A stretch of 64,000 bases of DNA from Parastagonospora avenae f. sp. tritici 18332-5 (GCA_022559985.1 JAFJTR010000028.1:186001-250000); one strand, 5' to 3'. Shown: positions 1 through 12,130, counted from the stretch's first letter. Notes: generated by a model from the sequence alone, not told the origin. Program-made: numbers and translations.

Positions 1-1
1 T

Positions 2-1234
2 GCATCAGCTAAGTCATCCGAGCTTCAAGCGACAGGACTTGGCCGTTCAAAATCCTTGCGCAAGCCAGGCACCTCGACGCAATCTTCTCAACCCCAACCA
101 AGCGGAGGCCATACACGAACGAAGTCCAGCATCACATCCGGACTCCGAAAAGAACTGAATGGTACCGAAAGCTCCTTGACAAGACCTAGGTCGATCGTTG
201 CTCCAGGTGGTCATGCAAAGTCAAACAGTATATCTACAATGTCAGCGTCTACCGCCCCAAGAGCCTCAGCAAGACTCGCAGGATTGAGTCGCACAAGTGT
301 GAAAACAAGATCCGAAAACACAAGTGCCGGCGCCGCTCCTCAACCAGCTCCTAAGCCCGATGAACCTGTAGCATCACACTTGCAACCACGAGGAGCACCC
401 AAGGAAGAACCTACAAAAACTGCTAGACCTGCTTTTAGCACCCTACAACAGCATTTCACGCCCAGGAAAGTTGGCAAAGCACCAACATCGACATTCCTCC
501 ACCCAGCTCCAACCCCCAGCGCCACATCTCTACCACCAGAGATCATCAGCCTCCAAGCAGAGCTACTCCAGCTGCACCTCCTGCACGCATCATCCGCACA
601 AGTGACCCAGCAATGGCACGCCAGCGCACGCAAAACCCTGCGCAAGAAATTCGAGGAAGTCGCGGGCCTGCACCACGCCATGCTCGATTTCGAACGCGCC
701 GGCCAGGAACAGAAGAATCTGCAAGCACTGATTGAATGGTCCTCGTCGTCGGGTCTAGTAGAGTATATCCAGATTCTCTCGGGCCCGCTGCACGAACTCC
801 CCGCGCTACTGGAATCAGGAGGCCGCGCCGAGCGTCTTACGAATGAGTTTGGGCGCTGGATTGCGCGCGTGGAGTATATTTGGGCTGCGCGGCAGAGAGG
901 CGGCGATGCTGATGTGGACACCATCGAGGGTCTGTGCGAGGATTGGAAAGCGGAGAACGCGGCAATTGCGCGTAAGGTGACGTCTTTTGCGAGAGACCTT
1001 GAACAGGTGGGGCAGCCGGTGGAGGGGTCGAGTATTGCTTGTCTGGTGGATATGTGTAGAGATTTACTTGCGGGGCTGGCGGACGAGTTGCGTGTGATGG
1101 GGGCGATTGAGGGGGATGTGGTGGAGAGGGAGAAGGAGTGGGTTGAGGAAAGGTTGGGGGCGATTGCTAGGGGGACGGGGATGGGGATGGGGATGGGAGA
1201 TGTGAAGGAAGAAGCTGCGGCATGGCGTTCTTGA
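2..1234 (+). CDS. Uncharacterised protein, 5' end outside the window
   Basis: The reading frame is open from base 2 to the TGA at 1232-1234 with no ATG near its left end, so this is the 3' part of a gene that begins before the window. The visible part (about 411 residues) starts with a Ser/Thr/Arg/Pro-rich, probably disordered segment. From the middle onward it becomes helical and Leu/Glu/Ala-rich, starting near LPPEIISLQAELLQLH. The tail has a GMGMGMG run. I recognise no catalytic motif. The pattern of a basic disordered head followed by a helical half would suit a cytoskeletal or chromosome-associated protein, but that is only an impression. It ends 66 bp from the end of the convergent dehydrogenase gene. 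Confidence 0.75.
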   Translation, partial: ASAKSSELQATGLGRSKSLRKPGTSTQSSQPQPSGGHTRTKSSITSGLRKELNGTESSLTRPRSIVAPGGHAKSNSISTMSASTAPRASARLAGLSRTSVKTRSENTSAGAAPQPAPKPDEPVASHLQPRGAPKEEPTKTARPAFSTLQQHFTPRKVGKAPTSTFLHPAPTPSATSLPPEIISLQAELLQLHLLHASSAQVTQQWHASARKTLRKKFEEVAGLHHAMLDFERAGQEQKNLQALIEWSSSSGLVEYIQILSGPLHELPALLESGGRAERLTNEFGRWIARVEYIWAARQRGGDADVDTIEGLCEDWKAENAAIARKVTSFARDLEQVGQPVEGSSIACLVDMCRDLLAGLADELRVMGAIEGDVVEREKEWVEERLGAIARGTGMGMGMGDVKEEAAAWRS

Positions 1235-1300
1235 ACGGATGGTCAAGGCCAAGCAATGCATTCTCTCGCACGTCAAATTTAATACTTACATATCAACGTC

Positions 1301-3030
1301 CTACTCCCCCTGCAAAGGCCCCCCATTCCCCCCCATCGTCACCGTCTTCGTAACAACATACTCTTCAATGCCCAGCAGACTCCCCTCCCTCCCAAACCCA
1401 GACTCCTTGACACCTCCAAACGGCGCCGCCGCATCCGAAATCAAACCCGTGTTCACGCCCACCATGCCCACCTCCAGCGCCTCCGCCACCCTATACACAC
1501 GCTGCACATCCTTGCTGAAGAAGTACCCCGCGAGGCCTACATCCGCCGCATTCGCCAGCTTGACGACATCCGCCTCGGAGTCGAATTTGAACAGCCCCGC
1601 GACAGGGCCAAAGGTTTCTTCGTGCGCGAGCTGCATGTCCGCGTTCATGTCGCGGATGACGGTGGGCTGGTAGAAGTTCTTGCCGAGATCTGGCAACGCC
1701 TGGCCGCCGATGAGCACTTTGCCGCCCTGCTTGATGGCGTCCTGGACGTGTGCATCGACCTTGGATACCGCGCGGTCGTGGATGACAGGGCCGTGAGTGA
1801 TGCCGTCTTCGAACCCGCCACCGACCTTGAACGCCTTGACTTTCTCCGTGAACTTTTCCGCAAACGCGTCGTAGATGCCGGACTGGACGTATATCCTATT
1901 CGCGCAGACGCACGTCTGGCCCGAGGAGCGGAACTTGGACGTGATGGCGCCCGCAACAGCAGTGTCGAGATCGGCGTCGTCGAAGATGATGAAGGGGGCG
2001 TTGCCGCCGAGTTCGAAAGACAGTTTCTTGAGGGTGGAGGAGGATTGCTTCATGAGGATTTTGCCGACGCCGGTGGACCCGGTGAAGGAGACTTTTTTGA
2101 CCGTCTTGCTGGAGGTGAGGACTTCGCCGACGGCGGGCGTGTTTTCGAGCGCGGTCACGAAGTTGACGACGCCCTTGGGGATGCCGGCGCGGTGCGCGAG
2201 TTCAGCGAGTGCGGCGGCAGTGAAGGGTGTCTCGCCGGGAGATTTGGCGACGACTGTGCAGCCTGCGGCCAGCGCGGGTCCGATTTTCCTTGTGATCATG
2301 GCAGCGGGGAAGTTCCACGGGGTGATGAGCCCGACGACACCAACTGGCTCCTTGAGCGTGAAGACGCGGTTTCCTGGCACGGTTGCTGGGATCGTGGTGC
2401 CGTACATTCGTGGGGCTTCTTCTGCGAACCACTCGAAGAAACTTGCTGCGTAGTTGACCTCGCCCTTTGCGTCTGCGAACGGCTTGCCATTTTCCCATGT
2501 AATCAGCTTCGCGAGGTCATCGGCATTGTCCATCATGAGCTGGTACCATTTCCGCAGCATGCGCGATCGCTCGCGGCCTGTGAGTTTGCGGAAAGAAGGG
2601 AGTGCTGCTGCGGCGGCGGCGATGGCAGCTTCAGTGTCGGCGGCGTCCATCTCAGGCTGTGTGCCGATGAGGTTGCCCGTTGCGGGGTCTGTATATTTGC
2701 GTTAGAGACTGAAGCATGAAGCAATTGGAGTATAGCTACCATGAACCTCGAAGGTCTTTCCTGACTTTGCGCCTATCCATTCTCCGTTGACGTACGTCTT
2801 ACTCTTGAGAAGAGACTTGTCGTTCAGCTATGCGTGGTGGTTAGTGTTGTTCTCCTCAGACTTCGATTCGCGGCTTCATCGGAACGCGGCAAACATACAG
2901 ACGGCACGTTATGACCCATATTTGCAGCGTATCCTCTCGATATAATCAATGGTAAATTTCGTCTTTGAAATCTATTTCGGCAAGCTTGTTGTCGCGCAAT
3001 AGATCGAGTGGCAGCAGCAAGAGAGCGCAT
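1301..3030 (-). CDS. uga2: Succinate-semialdehyde dehydrogenase, mitochondrial (ALDH superfamily)
   Basis: Oxidises succinate semialdehyde to succinate with NAD(P)+, the last step of the GABA shunt. Three exons: 3030-2899, 2827-2740 and 2688-1301 (introns 71 and 51 bp), giving 535 aa. The first exon encodes an Arg-rich, acid-free leader (MRSLAAATRSIARQQ) typical of mitochondrial import. Family motifs follow: YVNGEW, PWNFP (about residues 197-201), SFTGSTGVGK, FELGGNAPF with the general base Glu near 299, and GQTCVCAN with catalytic Cys near 333. The second Cys two residues later matches the redox-switch pair known in SSADH, which favours this substrate over other ALDHs. ETFGPV and KESGFGREG lie near the C-terminus. 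A long antisense frame here is a coding shadow. Confidence 0.93.
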
Positions 3031-3594
3031 TGCGACAGTCGGATCTTATGTATGGACAGATAGCGTCAATGACTCTCCGAAGCGGCACTTATGGAGAAGA
3101 CTAGGTGCCCGAAGACGTCAATTGCTTGTCAATCGTTCTTCTGGCGGATGTTCTAGCTCGGGAGATGGGCCTAGATATGACGTGAGGTTGAAGCTATGGC
3201 CAATTGCTCATTGCGGGGTCACAAGTGCGGGCAACAGAAGCGTGCGTTAAGTTTTGAACTACTCAGTACGTTAATGCTCTCGTTGAAGCAATTGCCGGTT
3301 TTCGGGATTGTGTGCTCACCTCCAGACCTCAAACACACTTCTTCAGCATTTCTACAGCTTTCAGAAGCATCTTACGTAGGCGTGTAGAGCGCATACAGCG
3401 TCAAGCGCGTCAAAGTAGCGTATAGATATAAGCATCAAACTCAAATACCACAAAACCAGGAGCATCTGGCATGCAGAAGGTGTTACTGAAAATTGAGTTC
3501 ATGGGAGGTTGTAAGGTCCAACAAAATTCCTGGAAAATGCAGCAACAGGAAAGAAGGATTTCAGCATGGCATGTTCTTAATAACTACACTACGA
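3031..3594. other. Intergenic, 564 bp
   Basis: 5' side of the dehydrogenase gene and 3' side of the aminotransferase gene. Only short incidental frames; I see no conserved element. Confidence 0.5.
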
Positions 3595-4850
3595 TCAGGC
3601 TGCTAACTCAACATCGTCCAGGTTTTTCCTTATGAACTTGGTAGCCTCATTTAGTCCCTGCTCGATGATTTCGGTACTGTTCACGAACCCGATTCTGACA
3701 TAGCCCTTCCACTCCTCTCCAAAGCAGTCGCCAGGTGTGAACATTACGCCCGTCTTCTCGAGCAGTTTCTTGCAAAGGTCCCTAGAGTCGACTGGCTTGC
3801 CTTCTCTGTGAAATTTGATGAACGCTGTGGTACCTGCTACCGGCTTCACCCACTCGCACTCGTCTTCATTCTTCACCACAAATTTCTCTAGTAGAGCCAT
3901 GTTCGTCTTTGCAAGCTGGATGTTGCGTGCAAGCAAGCCGTGGACTGTGGCCGAGCTGAGTGCGTAGGCTGCGACTTGCTCGTCCATGTACGACACCGAG
4001 ATGGTAGTGTAGTGTCGAGCAGAGGCAATCTTCTCTATGAGCTCTTGATTGCGCGAGGCTATCCAGCCTATGCGGATGCCAGCGAGCGAATATGCCTTGG
4101 ACATAGAACCGGTGACGATGACGTTCTTGTAGCCCATGGAGAGGAGGGATGGAGGGAAGTCTTTATCCAATGGGCTGATGGAGTGGAATATAGGCCTATA
4201 AACCTCATCGCTGAGAATGAGGATGTTCTTCTCTGCAGCGACAGCGATGATCTCCTCCAGGAAAGACTTCTTGAGAATCGCGCCGGTGGGGTTGTTGGGG
4301 TTGTTGATGATGATGAGCTTGGTATTTGGCTTGATCAGTGCTTTCAAGTCGTCGATAGACGGCACCCAGTCGTTCTCAGGCTTTCCTTTCCACAAGTCGA
4401 CCACTGCGCCCATCTGCTTGGGCACCTCGTAGAGCGACTGGTAGGTCGGGTAGTGGCAGATGACATGGTCGCCTTCGCCCACAAGGGCATAAGTGGTAAG
4501 GTAGTTTGCTTGGATTGCACCTGGGGTCGTCAAGATGTTGTCTGGGGAGAGCGGTGTTGTGACCTTGGCTGAGTAGAGTCGTGCAAGATTGTTGCGCAGT
4601 TCGTCACTTCCTCGGATGGCACCATAAGTGAGGGGCTTGGATGTATTGAAAACCTCCCGTGTCTTGTCTTCCGAAAGTTCGCGTAGCTGATCAATAGATA
4701 TGGAAGCGCAGCATGTCTCGGCTATGTTGTACTTGCAGTTGTTCTCATGTGCATCCATCCACTGTGGCAGTCAGGTTTCAGCGGAGCAGCAGAAATGCGG
4801 GGGAGAACCAGACTCACGGATTCAACTGCAAAGTCGTTGATCTTGACCAT
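3595..4850 (-). CDS. PLP-dependent aminotransferase, class I/II
   Basis: Fold-type I aminotransferase of 399 aa from two exons, 4850-4818 and 4761-3595, with a 56-bp intron (GTGAG...CACAG). The first exon adds only MVKINDFAVES, but the join reads smoothly into WMDAHENNC. Visible motifs: LTYG and an SDELRNNLA helix near the N-terminus, NNPNNPTG (about residues 164-171), SDEVYRP (cofactor contact, near 195) and TGSMSKAYSLAG with the Schiff-base Lys near residue 233, followed by IRIGW. No transit peptide is seen, so it is probably cytosolic. The sequence alone does not fix the substrate; related fungal enzymes are annotated as aspartate/aromatic or capreomycidine-synthase-like aminotransferases. 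It is divergent from the ABC transporter gene, with 625 bp between start codons. Confidence 0.88.
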
Positions 4851-5475
4851 GTTGGGCGGTTTGAGGCTGAGGCAGTTGTGAAGGGGAACGATGGTACACA
4901 GTTCTTGTCATCCGGTCGTCCAGGATGGCAGGTCTGTAATATAGTAGTCTGTCCAATTGACATAGGGCGCTGCGGAGCTGCACCGCGGAAGCTAGCTGGT
5001 AGAGCTGTCTCCTGTGCCTAGCTCGCGCATGCCACATGGAACCGTTGCCGATCGCATGCGATGGAACATGCTGACTGTATGCGCGTGATGTTCGCGTGCT
5101 CTACATGAATTATATTCTGTTGTGGAACGATCAAGTCTAGACGACGTGATGGTGCTGCCTGGCACGCAGTAACTTGTGGCTTGTGCCTCGGTCTTAGGCA
5201 GCTTGGTGCTTGCGTCCCGTCTCCAAGACTCCAGCCCAGCCCCCACGAATCACGTCCATGGAGCCCCGATAGTAGCCCACCTACCTCTCTGGCCACTGCC
5301 CATAGCATCATCACTCTCCTGCCTCCATTCGCCATCCGGGTGACCTCTCGCGCTTCTCGTCACTCCTTTGTCGCGACTGTATTCCGTAGACGACTATCAT
5401 AGAAGGACTGCGGTAGCGGGCAAACAGACGCCACCACCACTAGGCGACAGAGCTCGCACTGCGGCGCGGCACACG
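4851..5475. promoter_or_regulatory. Divergent promoter region, aminotransferase / ABC transporter
   Basis: 625 bp between two start codons on opposite strands, so it must hold both promoters. Pyrimidine-rich stretches precede the ABC start codon. I could not assign a specific factor site. Confidence 0.4.
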
Positions 5476-8400
5476 ATGCGCCAACGAACATGGACGGCCT
5501 CACTCGTTGCTCTTCTGGGCCTGGCGGGGTCTTCTACAGCTTACAAGAGCTTCAGCAATTACTCCGTCGCCGAAAACCCCCAAGCGCTCTTCTCTATATA
5601 CGGCGACCGACCCGATGGATGCCCGCCATGTTTCAACTGCAACCTGGAGGACTTCAAGTGTCATCAGTTCGCTGAGTGCACCAAAGCAAGTGGACGTTGT
5701 AGCTGTCCTCCCGGGTTTGGAGGCGAAGACTGCTCAGAGCCGCTCTGTGGCGCATTACCAGATGGAAAGGACCGCGCACCAAGAGGAGGCGAGAAGGAAT
5801 GTCAGTGCAAAGACGGTTGGTCGGGCATCAACTGCAATGTCTGCGAGACGGACAACGCATGCAATGCTCTGATGCCGGACGGCCAAGGCGGCAGGTGCTA
5901 CAAGGACGGCCAACTGGTCAAGGAGAACTTCCAGGTCTGCGACATTACGAACAGGAAGATTCTCGACCAGCTCAAGGATAAAAAGCCCCAGGCGACCTTC
6001 TCCTGCAACAAGGAGACGGCAGAGTGCAATTTCCAGTGTGAGTAGCACCCTTCACCATCTCACGTGCCACAACTAACAAGCGCAGTCTGGGTTGACCAGC
6101 GCGAATCCTTCTACTGCGGCCTTGACACCTGTACCGACTCATGGACGGCCGAGTCCGATCGTAACATCACCAACTACAAATGCGAGAACATCAAGTGTGC
6201 CTGTATCCCAGACAGGATGCTGTGTGGAGAAGATGGCTCCATAGACATTGGCGACTTCCTGAAGGAAGAGATCAAAGGGCCTGCAGAGTTCAAGGGCATC
6301 GCCGGTGGCAAACAGAGCGGGAGCATATTCTCTGAGCCTGCCATGAACGACCTGATTTCGAGCATCTTTGGCGACGAGAGCATCTTTTTGCAGTGCGATA
6401 CTGGCGAATGTCTGTACCAGACAGAAGTTCCTGGCTACGAGAGACCAGTCAAGAAGATCAATACCCCTCTCATCGCAGGTGTCATTGCAAGCGTTGCCTT
6501 GTTCATTGTCGCCTTCATCTTGGTCGTCTGGTACCTCACTCATCGCGCCGAAAGACAACGATACGGCGCTATCCATCTTTCCGATGACGAAGAGGACGAG
6601 AACGCCAAGCTCCTGGCCGATCACAAGCCGGCTGCTCTGATGTTTGAGAACGTCACGTACAACCTGAATGGCAAGCAGATCTTGTCTGGCATCTCTGGCG
6701 CAGTCCACCCAGGCGAGCTCATGGCCATCATGGGAGCGTCTGGCGCTGGAAAGACCACGTTTCTGGACATTCTGGCACGCAAGAACAAGGTCGGTGTTAC
6801 CAACGGCGACTTCTATCTCAATGGTGAGAAAGTTCGTACCGAAGAGTTCAAGAGCGTTATTGGTTTTGTTGACCAGGACGATACCTTGTTGCCAACTCTC
6901 ACTGTACACGAGACCATCTTGGACTCTGCTCTTCTTCGTCTCCCCAAGGACATGAGCAAGGCATCGAAAGAGCAGAGGGTCGAGGATGTTGAGCGCCAGC
7001 TCGGTATTTACCATATCCGCAACCAAAAGATCGGATCTGAAGAGACGGGACGTGGCATCTCTGGTGGAGAGAAGCGTCGTGTCGGCATCGCGTGTGAATT
7101 GGTGACATCGCCCAGTATCTTGTTCTTGGACGAGCCCACCAGTGGTCTGGATGCTTTCAACGCCTTTAACGTTGTGGAATGCTTGGTCAACCTCGTCAAG
7201 AACTACAACAGAACAGTCGTCGTCACCATCCATCAGCCCCGTTCGAACATCGTAGCGCTCTTCGACCGACTGATCCTCCTGGCAAAGGGTAGGACAGTCT
7301 ACTCTGGACCTTTCGAGCACTGCCAGCCATACTTTGACAACATTGGCTACACATGCCCACCTGGATTCAACATTGCCGACTACCTAATTGATCTCACTAT
7401 GCACGCAAGTGCGTCGAGCCCGAGCATGGACGAGGACTCACTCTTCACTAGAGACGGACTCCACACCAGTGCAAGTAGTGCCATCGCCGTCAAATCTATC
7501 CCAAGCATCAACACCTCCGAGATCGAGCGAGATGTCGCCGGTAGCCCCGGCACGTCCAGCACACGTCCCAGGAACAAGCGCAGGACATCAATCCGACAGC
7601 AGCAAGAGCGCGAGCTCTTTACGCGAAAGAAGAGCAGCGCCCCCGTAGATGGTACGATGTCCCCCAAGACCGACGACGAAGCACCCCTCGATCGTCGCGC
7701 CGGTATCAAAGCTCAGTGGCTGAAGCTCACGCGTCAAGGAGGTGCTGTACCGCCGCAGATCCTCGAAGACCCCGACGAGCTGCCACCCCCAGCCAACGGG
7801 GGCACCGGCACGAACCTCGACATCCTCATCACCGCCTACGCGCAGTCTGAAGTCGCATCCAACATCCGCGAAGACATCGCCGTCGCCGTCCACAGCGCCA
7901 ACGAAGCCAACGGCGCCAACGGCACGCACGAACTCAACGGCTTCATCGCCGCCGGCAAACTCAAGGGCTTCCAAAAAGTCGGTCTCTTCGGCCAATTTCG
8001 CATCCTCGCCCGCCGCACATGGCGCAACCTCTACCGCAACCCCATGCTCATGCTCACGCACTATGCCATCGCAATCGTCCTCGCCGTCTTCCTCGGCTTC
8101 CTCTTCTACGGCCTGACCGACGACATCAAGGGCTTCCAGAATCGACTCGGCCTGTTTTTGTTCGTGCTGAGTCTGTTCGGATTCAGCAGTCTTACTATTC
8201 TGACTGTCTTTGCGCCCGAGCGTTTACTTTTCACACGCGAGCGCGCGAAAGGATACTACTCCCCGCCCGCATACTTCGCGGCCAAAGTCATCTTCGACAT
8301 CATCCCGCTGCGCCTGCTGCCGCCCATGATCCTCGGCATCATCGTGTACCCGATGACAGGCTTGATCCCCGCGTGGCCCAACTTTTTGAAATTCGTCCTC

Positions 8401-8868
8401 TTCCTCGTGCTGTTCAACCTCGCGGCCGCGGCGATTTTCCTCTTCATTGGCATTGTGTTCCGCAACTCTGGGGTCGCGAATCTTATTGGTGTGTTGGTCA
8501 TGTTGTTCAGTCTGCTGTTTTCCGGCTTCTTTTTGAATAAGGAGAGTATTCCGGGGGTCGCCAAGTGGTTGCAGTCGGTGAGTTCATATCCCTCCCTCTT
8601 CCTGATGCTTCATCTTGCTAACGAGAAACAGTTATCCATATTTCACTACGCGTTTGAGGGCTTGATTGTCAACGAGGTCAAGTATCTCAGCTTGATCGAT
8701 CATAAATACGGGCTTGATATTGAAGTCCCCGGGTCGGCTATCTTGAGCAGCTTCGGGTTCAATGTACAAGCGCTGTGGGGGGATTGCATAGGTCTGGCGG
8801 TGTATGGCGGCGCCTTCATTGTCCTGGCGTACCTTGCCATGCACTTGCTGCTCGTGGAGAAGAGGTAG
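5476..8868 (+). CDS. ADP1: Adp1-like ABC transporter with EGF-like ectodomain (ABCG type)
   Basis: Three exons: 5476-6037, 6086-8577 and 8632-8868 (introns 48 and 54 bp), 1096 aa, close to yeast Adp1 in size. Signal peptide MRQRTWTASLVALLGLAG, then a Cys-rich EGF-like ectodomain (CSCPPGFGGEDC near residues 75-90; CQCKDGWSGINCNVC). A transmembrane helix follows (about 316-338), then the nucleotide-binding domain with GASGAGKTT (Walker A, about 404-412), GISGGEKRR (signature) and ILFLDEPTSGLDA (Walker B plus D-loop). A Ser-rich linker leads to the six-helix ABC2 membrane domain. The order NBD-TMD and a single half-transporter match the Adp1/ABCG group; its transport substrate is unknown. The second intron is a multiple of three and stop-free, so a naive single-ORF reading wrongly keeps it. 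Confidence 0.92.
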
Positions 8869-9000
8869 TTGCACCATTGTTCAATCATACACACAGGAAG
8901 ATGGTGAGTGTACATATGAAGGCGCATTTGCATTCACGGCGTATACTGGGCCGTGTTTTTTCCTTTCCTTGTTGTTCTCTGCGCTAGATACACTGAGCAC

Positions 9001-9020
9001 ATCATATCATATCATATCAT
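9001..9020. repeat. (ATCAT)4 microsatellite
   Basis: Four perfect copies of a 5-bp unit in the short 3' interval between the convergent ABC transporter and N-myristoyltransferase genes. Confidence 0.8.
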
Positions 9021-9076
9021 GCATCCAATCCTCATGTGTGCAATCCAACTAGTCCTCCTTTCGACCACCTTTCTTT

Positions 9077-10842
9077 CTACAGCATGACCAGTCCAATGCC
9101 GCCCATGTGTTTGGCACTCGACTGGTTCCGCGCATCGATGCCGCCGCCAATCGGCGCCGCGCGGTAGTTGTACAGGTAGTAATGCAGCGAGCCGTCTCCA
9201 GCGCCGAATTTCTGTTCCTCGAGGAAGAGCGGGTTGTCGAGCAGTGTGAGGGCGTTGAAGACATCGAAGCCAGCCTATTCAATCCGGTCAGCAAAGTCAC
9301 GCATAAAAATTAGTAGAGACGTATTCGCTCACCTTCTTCGACAAAATCAACGCATCCCTCATCAACCCATTTAGCCTCGTCTTGAGCTTCGCATCATCCT
9401 TCTCAAACGCGACTTCCGTCGCATAGTAGAACAGGTACGCGGCCTTGACGACATTGTGCTTCTTGTTGCCCAGCACCGTGCTCTCGAGGTTGTAAAACGA
9501 GAAAAAGTCTGTAATCTTCTTGGTCTGCGGGTCCTCGACGACATAGCTCCAGACGACCTGTTCCTGTGGCCTTTCCTTGGGCGCCATCCAGTGCTCGAAT
9601 TCCTCCTTGTCGAAGACCTGCGCCATGTCCATGCGCTCGAGATAGCGCCGGAGCAGGTCGACTACGGCGTCTACGTCTTTTGCTTCTAGCTGGCGGAGGC
9701 CGGGGGTCGCGGTGACGTCTGGGAGTTTGTAACGGATGACTTGTCGCTGTTTCGTGCTGCCGTGGGGGAGGGGTGAGAAGCCTACGTCGTACAGCTTCTC
9801 CCAGTCGATGGCGCGGTGAAAGTAGCGGCATGTTGAGACGGGTGTGGGGAGGAGGGAGCCGACGGTGTATACGGCCTGGAAGGTGCCTTCGACGTAGCAG
9901 CGGCGGGTGATTTCCTTGATGAGGACGGGAGTGAGGCGTTTGGCGCGCAGCTTCTTGTGCACGCAGAGGAAGTTGACTTCGGAGCACTTGAGCGCCTTTT
10001 CACGCACGCGCAGGGAGATGGGGATCCCGGAGATGAAGGCTACAAGTTTGCCAGAGGCGGTTGCGCGCACACCGACGTGCCATTCCTTCTTCCAGCCCGG
10101 TGCTTTCAGTGCCCTGTACATGTTAGCCCAGGCTTGCGCGCGTCTGTGGGAGGTGGCCATACCAGTTCAAGAATGATGGCGAGTAGCGGAATCTAAAAGT
10201 CGCGTCTTTGTCCTCGACGTAGTGGTTCGTGAGCAGATCATACACTTCCTCCAATTGCTTCTCATCCTCCAAGTCCATGGTCACCCACTCGAAGCCAGGG
10301 TACATGGGGCTGGGGTTCTTGTCGACCTCTTCGACCTTGACCTCCTTGATTGGCCCATCCTGTATCTTTTCCTTGTTTGCCATCTCGTCGAAGCTGGGCA
10401 CCGGCTGTGTCTTCCAGAACGCGTGACTGGCCATGTCCTTGGTATTCTTTCCGCCTGGCGCAAGGCCCGTCAGCATCTCGTTGATGTTGAGCTTGCGGAT
10501 CATCTGCTCGAGGTCTTTGGGTCCTTTTGATTTTGCCAGCAGCTCTTGTTTCAGCGCAGGATTCGATTCGAGCAGCTCGTTCATCTGGTCCTTGCTCAAG
10601 TGTTCTCCTGCTGGCGACTCTGTGGACGTGATCTCTGGTGCCTTGCCCTTGCCCGTGAGCGCATCCTTGATCTTGCGCTTCCGGCTCTTCTTTTCCCCGC
10701 TGCCTTCTACCGCTCCTGCCTCCTCTTCGCTCTCATCGGCTGACTCGGCCGCGACATTCGGCTTGCTTGACTCGGCGACATCTTCGCTCGCGGCCTGGGC
10801 GGTCGCGTCGGGTTCGGACACTTTTGAATTTTCCTGAGGCAT
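9077..10842 (-). CDS. NMT1: Glycylpeptide N-tetradecanoyltransferase (N-myristoyltransferase)
   Basis: Transfers myristate from myristoyl-CoA to N-terminal Gly of target proteins in the cytosol. Three exons: 10842-10163, 10113-9333 and 9274-9077 (introns 49 and 58 bp), 552 aa. The start is the ATG of MPQENSK; the frame extends upstream without another ATG. A disordered, acidic-then-basic head (SRKRK) precedes the catalytic domain: HAFWKTQPVPSFDE, the YSPSFLNW/ALKAPGWKKEWHVGVR junction across intron 1, EVNFLCVHKKLRAKRLTPVLIKEITRR (CoA-binding region), YFHRAIDWEKL, FFSFYNLEST and YYATEVA. The C-terminal exon supplies the GAGDGSLHYYLYN segment and the terminal Leu (GLVML), whose carboxylate is the catalytic base in this family. 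Essential single-copy housekeeping enzyme in fungi. Confidence 0.95.
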
Positions 10843-12130
10843 GGTGTGGAGTGTGTGAGGGTGCGTGAGAGGCCCGGGAGTGGTGCCGCTGTTGTTGTGG
10901 TCGTGCTGGAGCTTTAATAAACAGGACACGGCTTTGAGGTATAGTGGGGTGGTGGGGTCGTCAAGCTGCCTGCCTATCGAGGTCCGTCTCGCTTGTAGCT
11001 TCCATGGGCCATGTCCTTTCCATTCAGCTCGTTAGGAAACGCCATCTCTTCAGTTCGCGTTTTCAGCTCACATCTCAAAGTCATTTTCACAATATCACAG
11101 CTCGCAGAGATCACAGTGCATGTTTGGGAATGTCGATGGCGGCAATCGTACAGTTTCATTATCCAGTCTACCTCATCTTCCAGACGAAATATATGGTAAC
11201 CGTGAAGACATGCCAGCGAAACAAATGGGTATCTTCCGTGAACTCCAAACTCCATCAACCAGAAAGCCAGCCTCTTTGCCAAAGACCACGTCCCAAGTCA
11301 GTCCTGCGAACCTAGACGGCCAGAACACCATGCTCACTACACAAACCCCCATCGGTGCCTAGCCATAACTACCTACCTTCTCTAGCCCTCGCCGTGGCCT
11401 TCCGTCAGCTCTCTACCACTCGCCCCAATCCGCTCATCTACCGTTGCACCCTGCTGCCTCTAACGCCCCAAACACAACTCCAACAGCACATACAAGCCCG
11501 ATTTCGATCCCCACCATGCGCTAACCAGCTTCGAAAGGAGCCACTATGACCCATGAGAATCGGGACTCCAATCTTGTTGGCACAGGAGACTAGCATCTCG
11601 CTGCGCGTCATGGCCACCAACCCTATCGCACCGCCCCTCTGCCTGACTTTTGCCAGGTGTCTAAAGACACAGCTACTGAGTAGCCCGGGAATCACGTATG
11701 CAGGGCATGATGAGGAGGACAGATGGGCACCTGGAACCAAGTCCCGAAGCACGAGGAGACAAGTGCCTCACGTGACAGGGTCACGGCTGCCTCACAGCCG
11801 CTGGTATTGAGATGGGAGAATGTAGGAGCAGCCGGAGCGCTCCCCGCGGGTGTATGAGGCTATGCCTCATTCACACCCAAGAAGGGAGTTCCTGCTACTC
11901 CCATACTGAAGTCGACGTGTCTAGATTGTTAAAGAACTACAGGGTGAGCTGTAAATGATAAGATTAGGGAAAGGGGAAGAGAACTGGGGAAGGGTGGGGA
12001 AAGGATTCGAGAAGGATAGTAGGAGGCCCAGCTTTGATGGGTGTTAGGCGGTGAAGATGGTGACGGCCATCCGGGTTAGTGGGGGTCTGACGAGTTGTGC
12101 GGTCTTCGAAAAAGTGTAGACGGTGGCTTT
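10843..12130. other. Intergenic, 1.29 kb
   Basis: Upstream of the N-myristoyltransferase gene and downstream of the next minus-strand gene. Short frames here have no coding character. It contains a folded 93-bp inverted-repeat element (listed separately) and a smaller CGGCTG/CAGCCG hairpin near 11784-11800. Confidence 0.5.
11812..11904. repeat. 93-bp nested inverted repeat / hairpin
   Basis: The outer arms ATGGGAG (11812-11818) and CTCCCAT (11898-11904) are perfect complements. Inside them GGGTGTATGAGGC (11848-11860) faces GCCTCATTCACACCC (11864-11878) across a 3-base TAT loop, with one small bulge. No coding frame uses this stretch. It could be a small non-autonomous element, a structured RNA or a chance cruciform. 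Confidence 0.5.

Noticed and set aside
1622..2719. 365-codon open frame antisense to the succinate-semialdehyde dehydrogenase
   Set aside because: It mirrors the strongly GC-biased dehydrogenase exon and has low-complexity Gly/Asp/Glu composition; no motif.
6139..7320. 393-codon antisense frame in the ABC transporter
   Set aside because: Lies wholly over the conserved nucleotide-binding domain; composition artefact.
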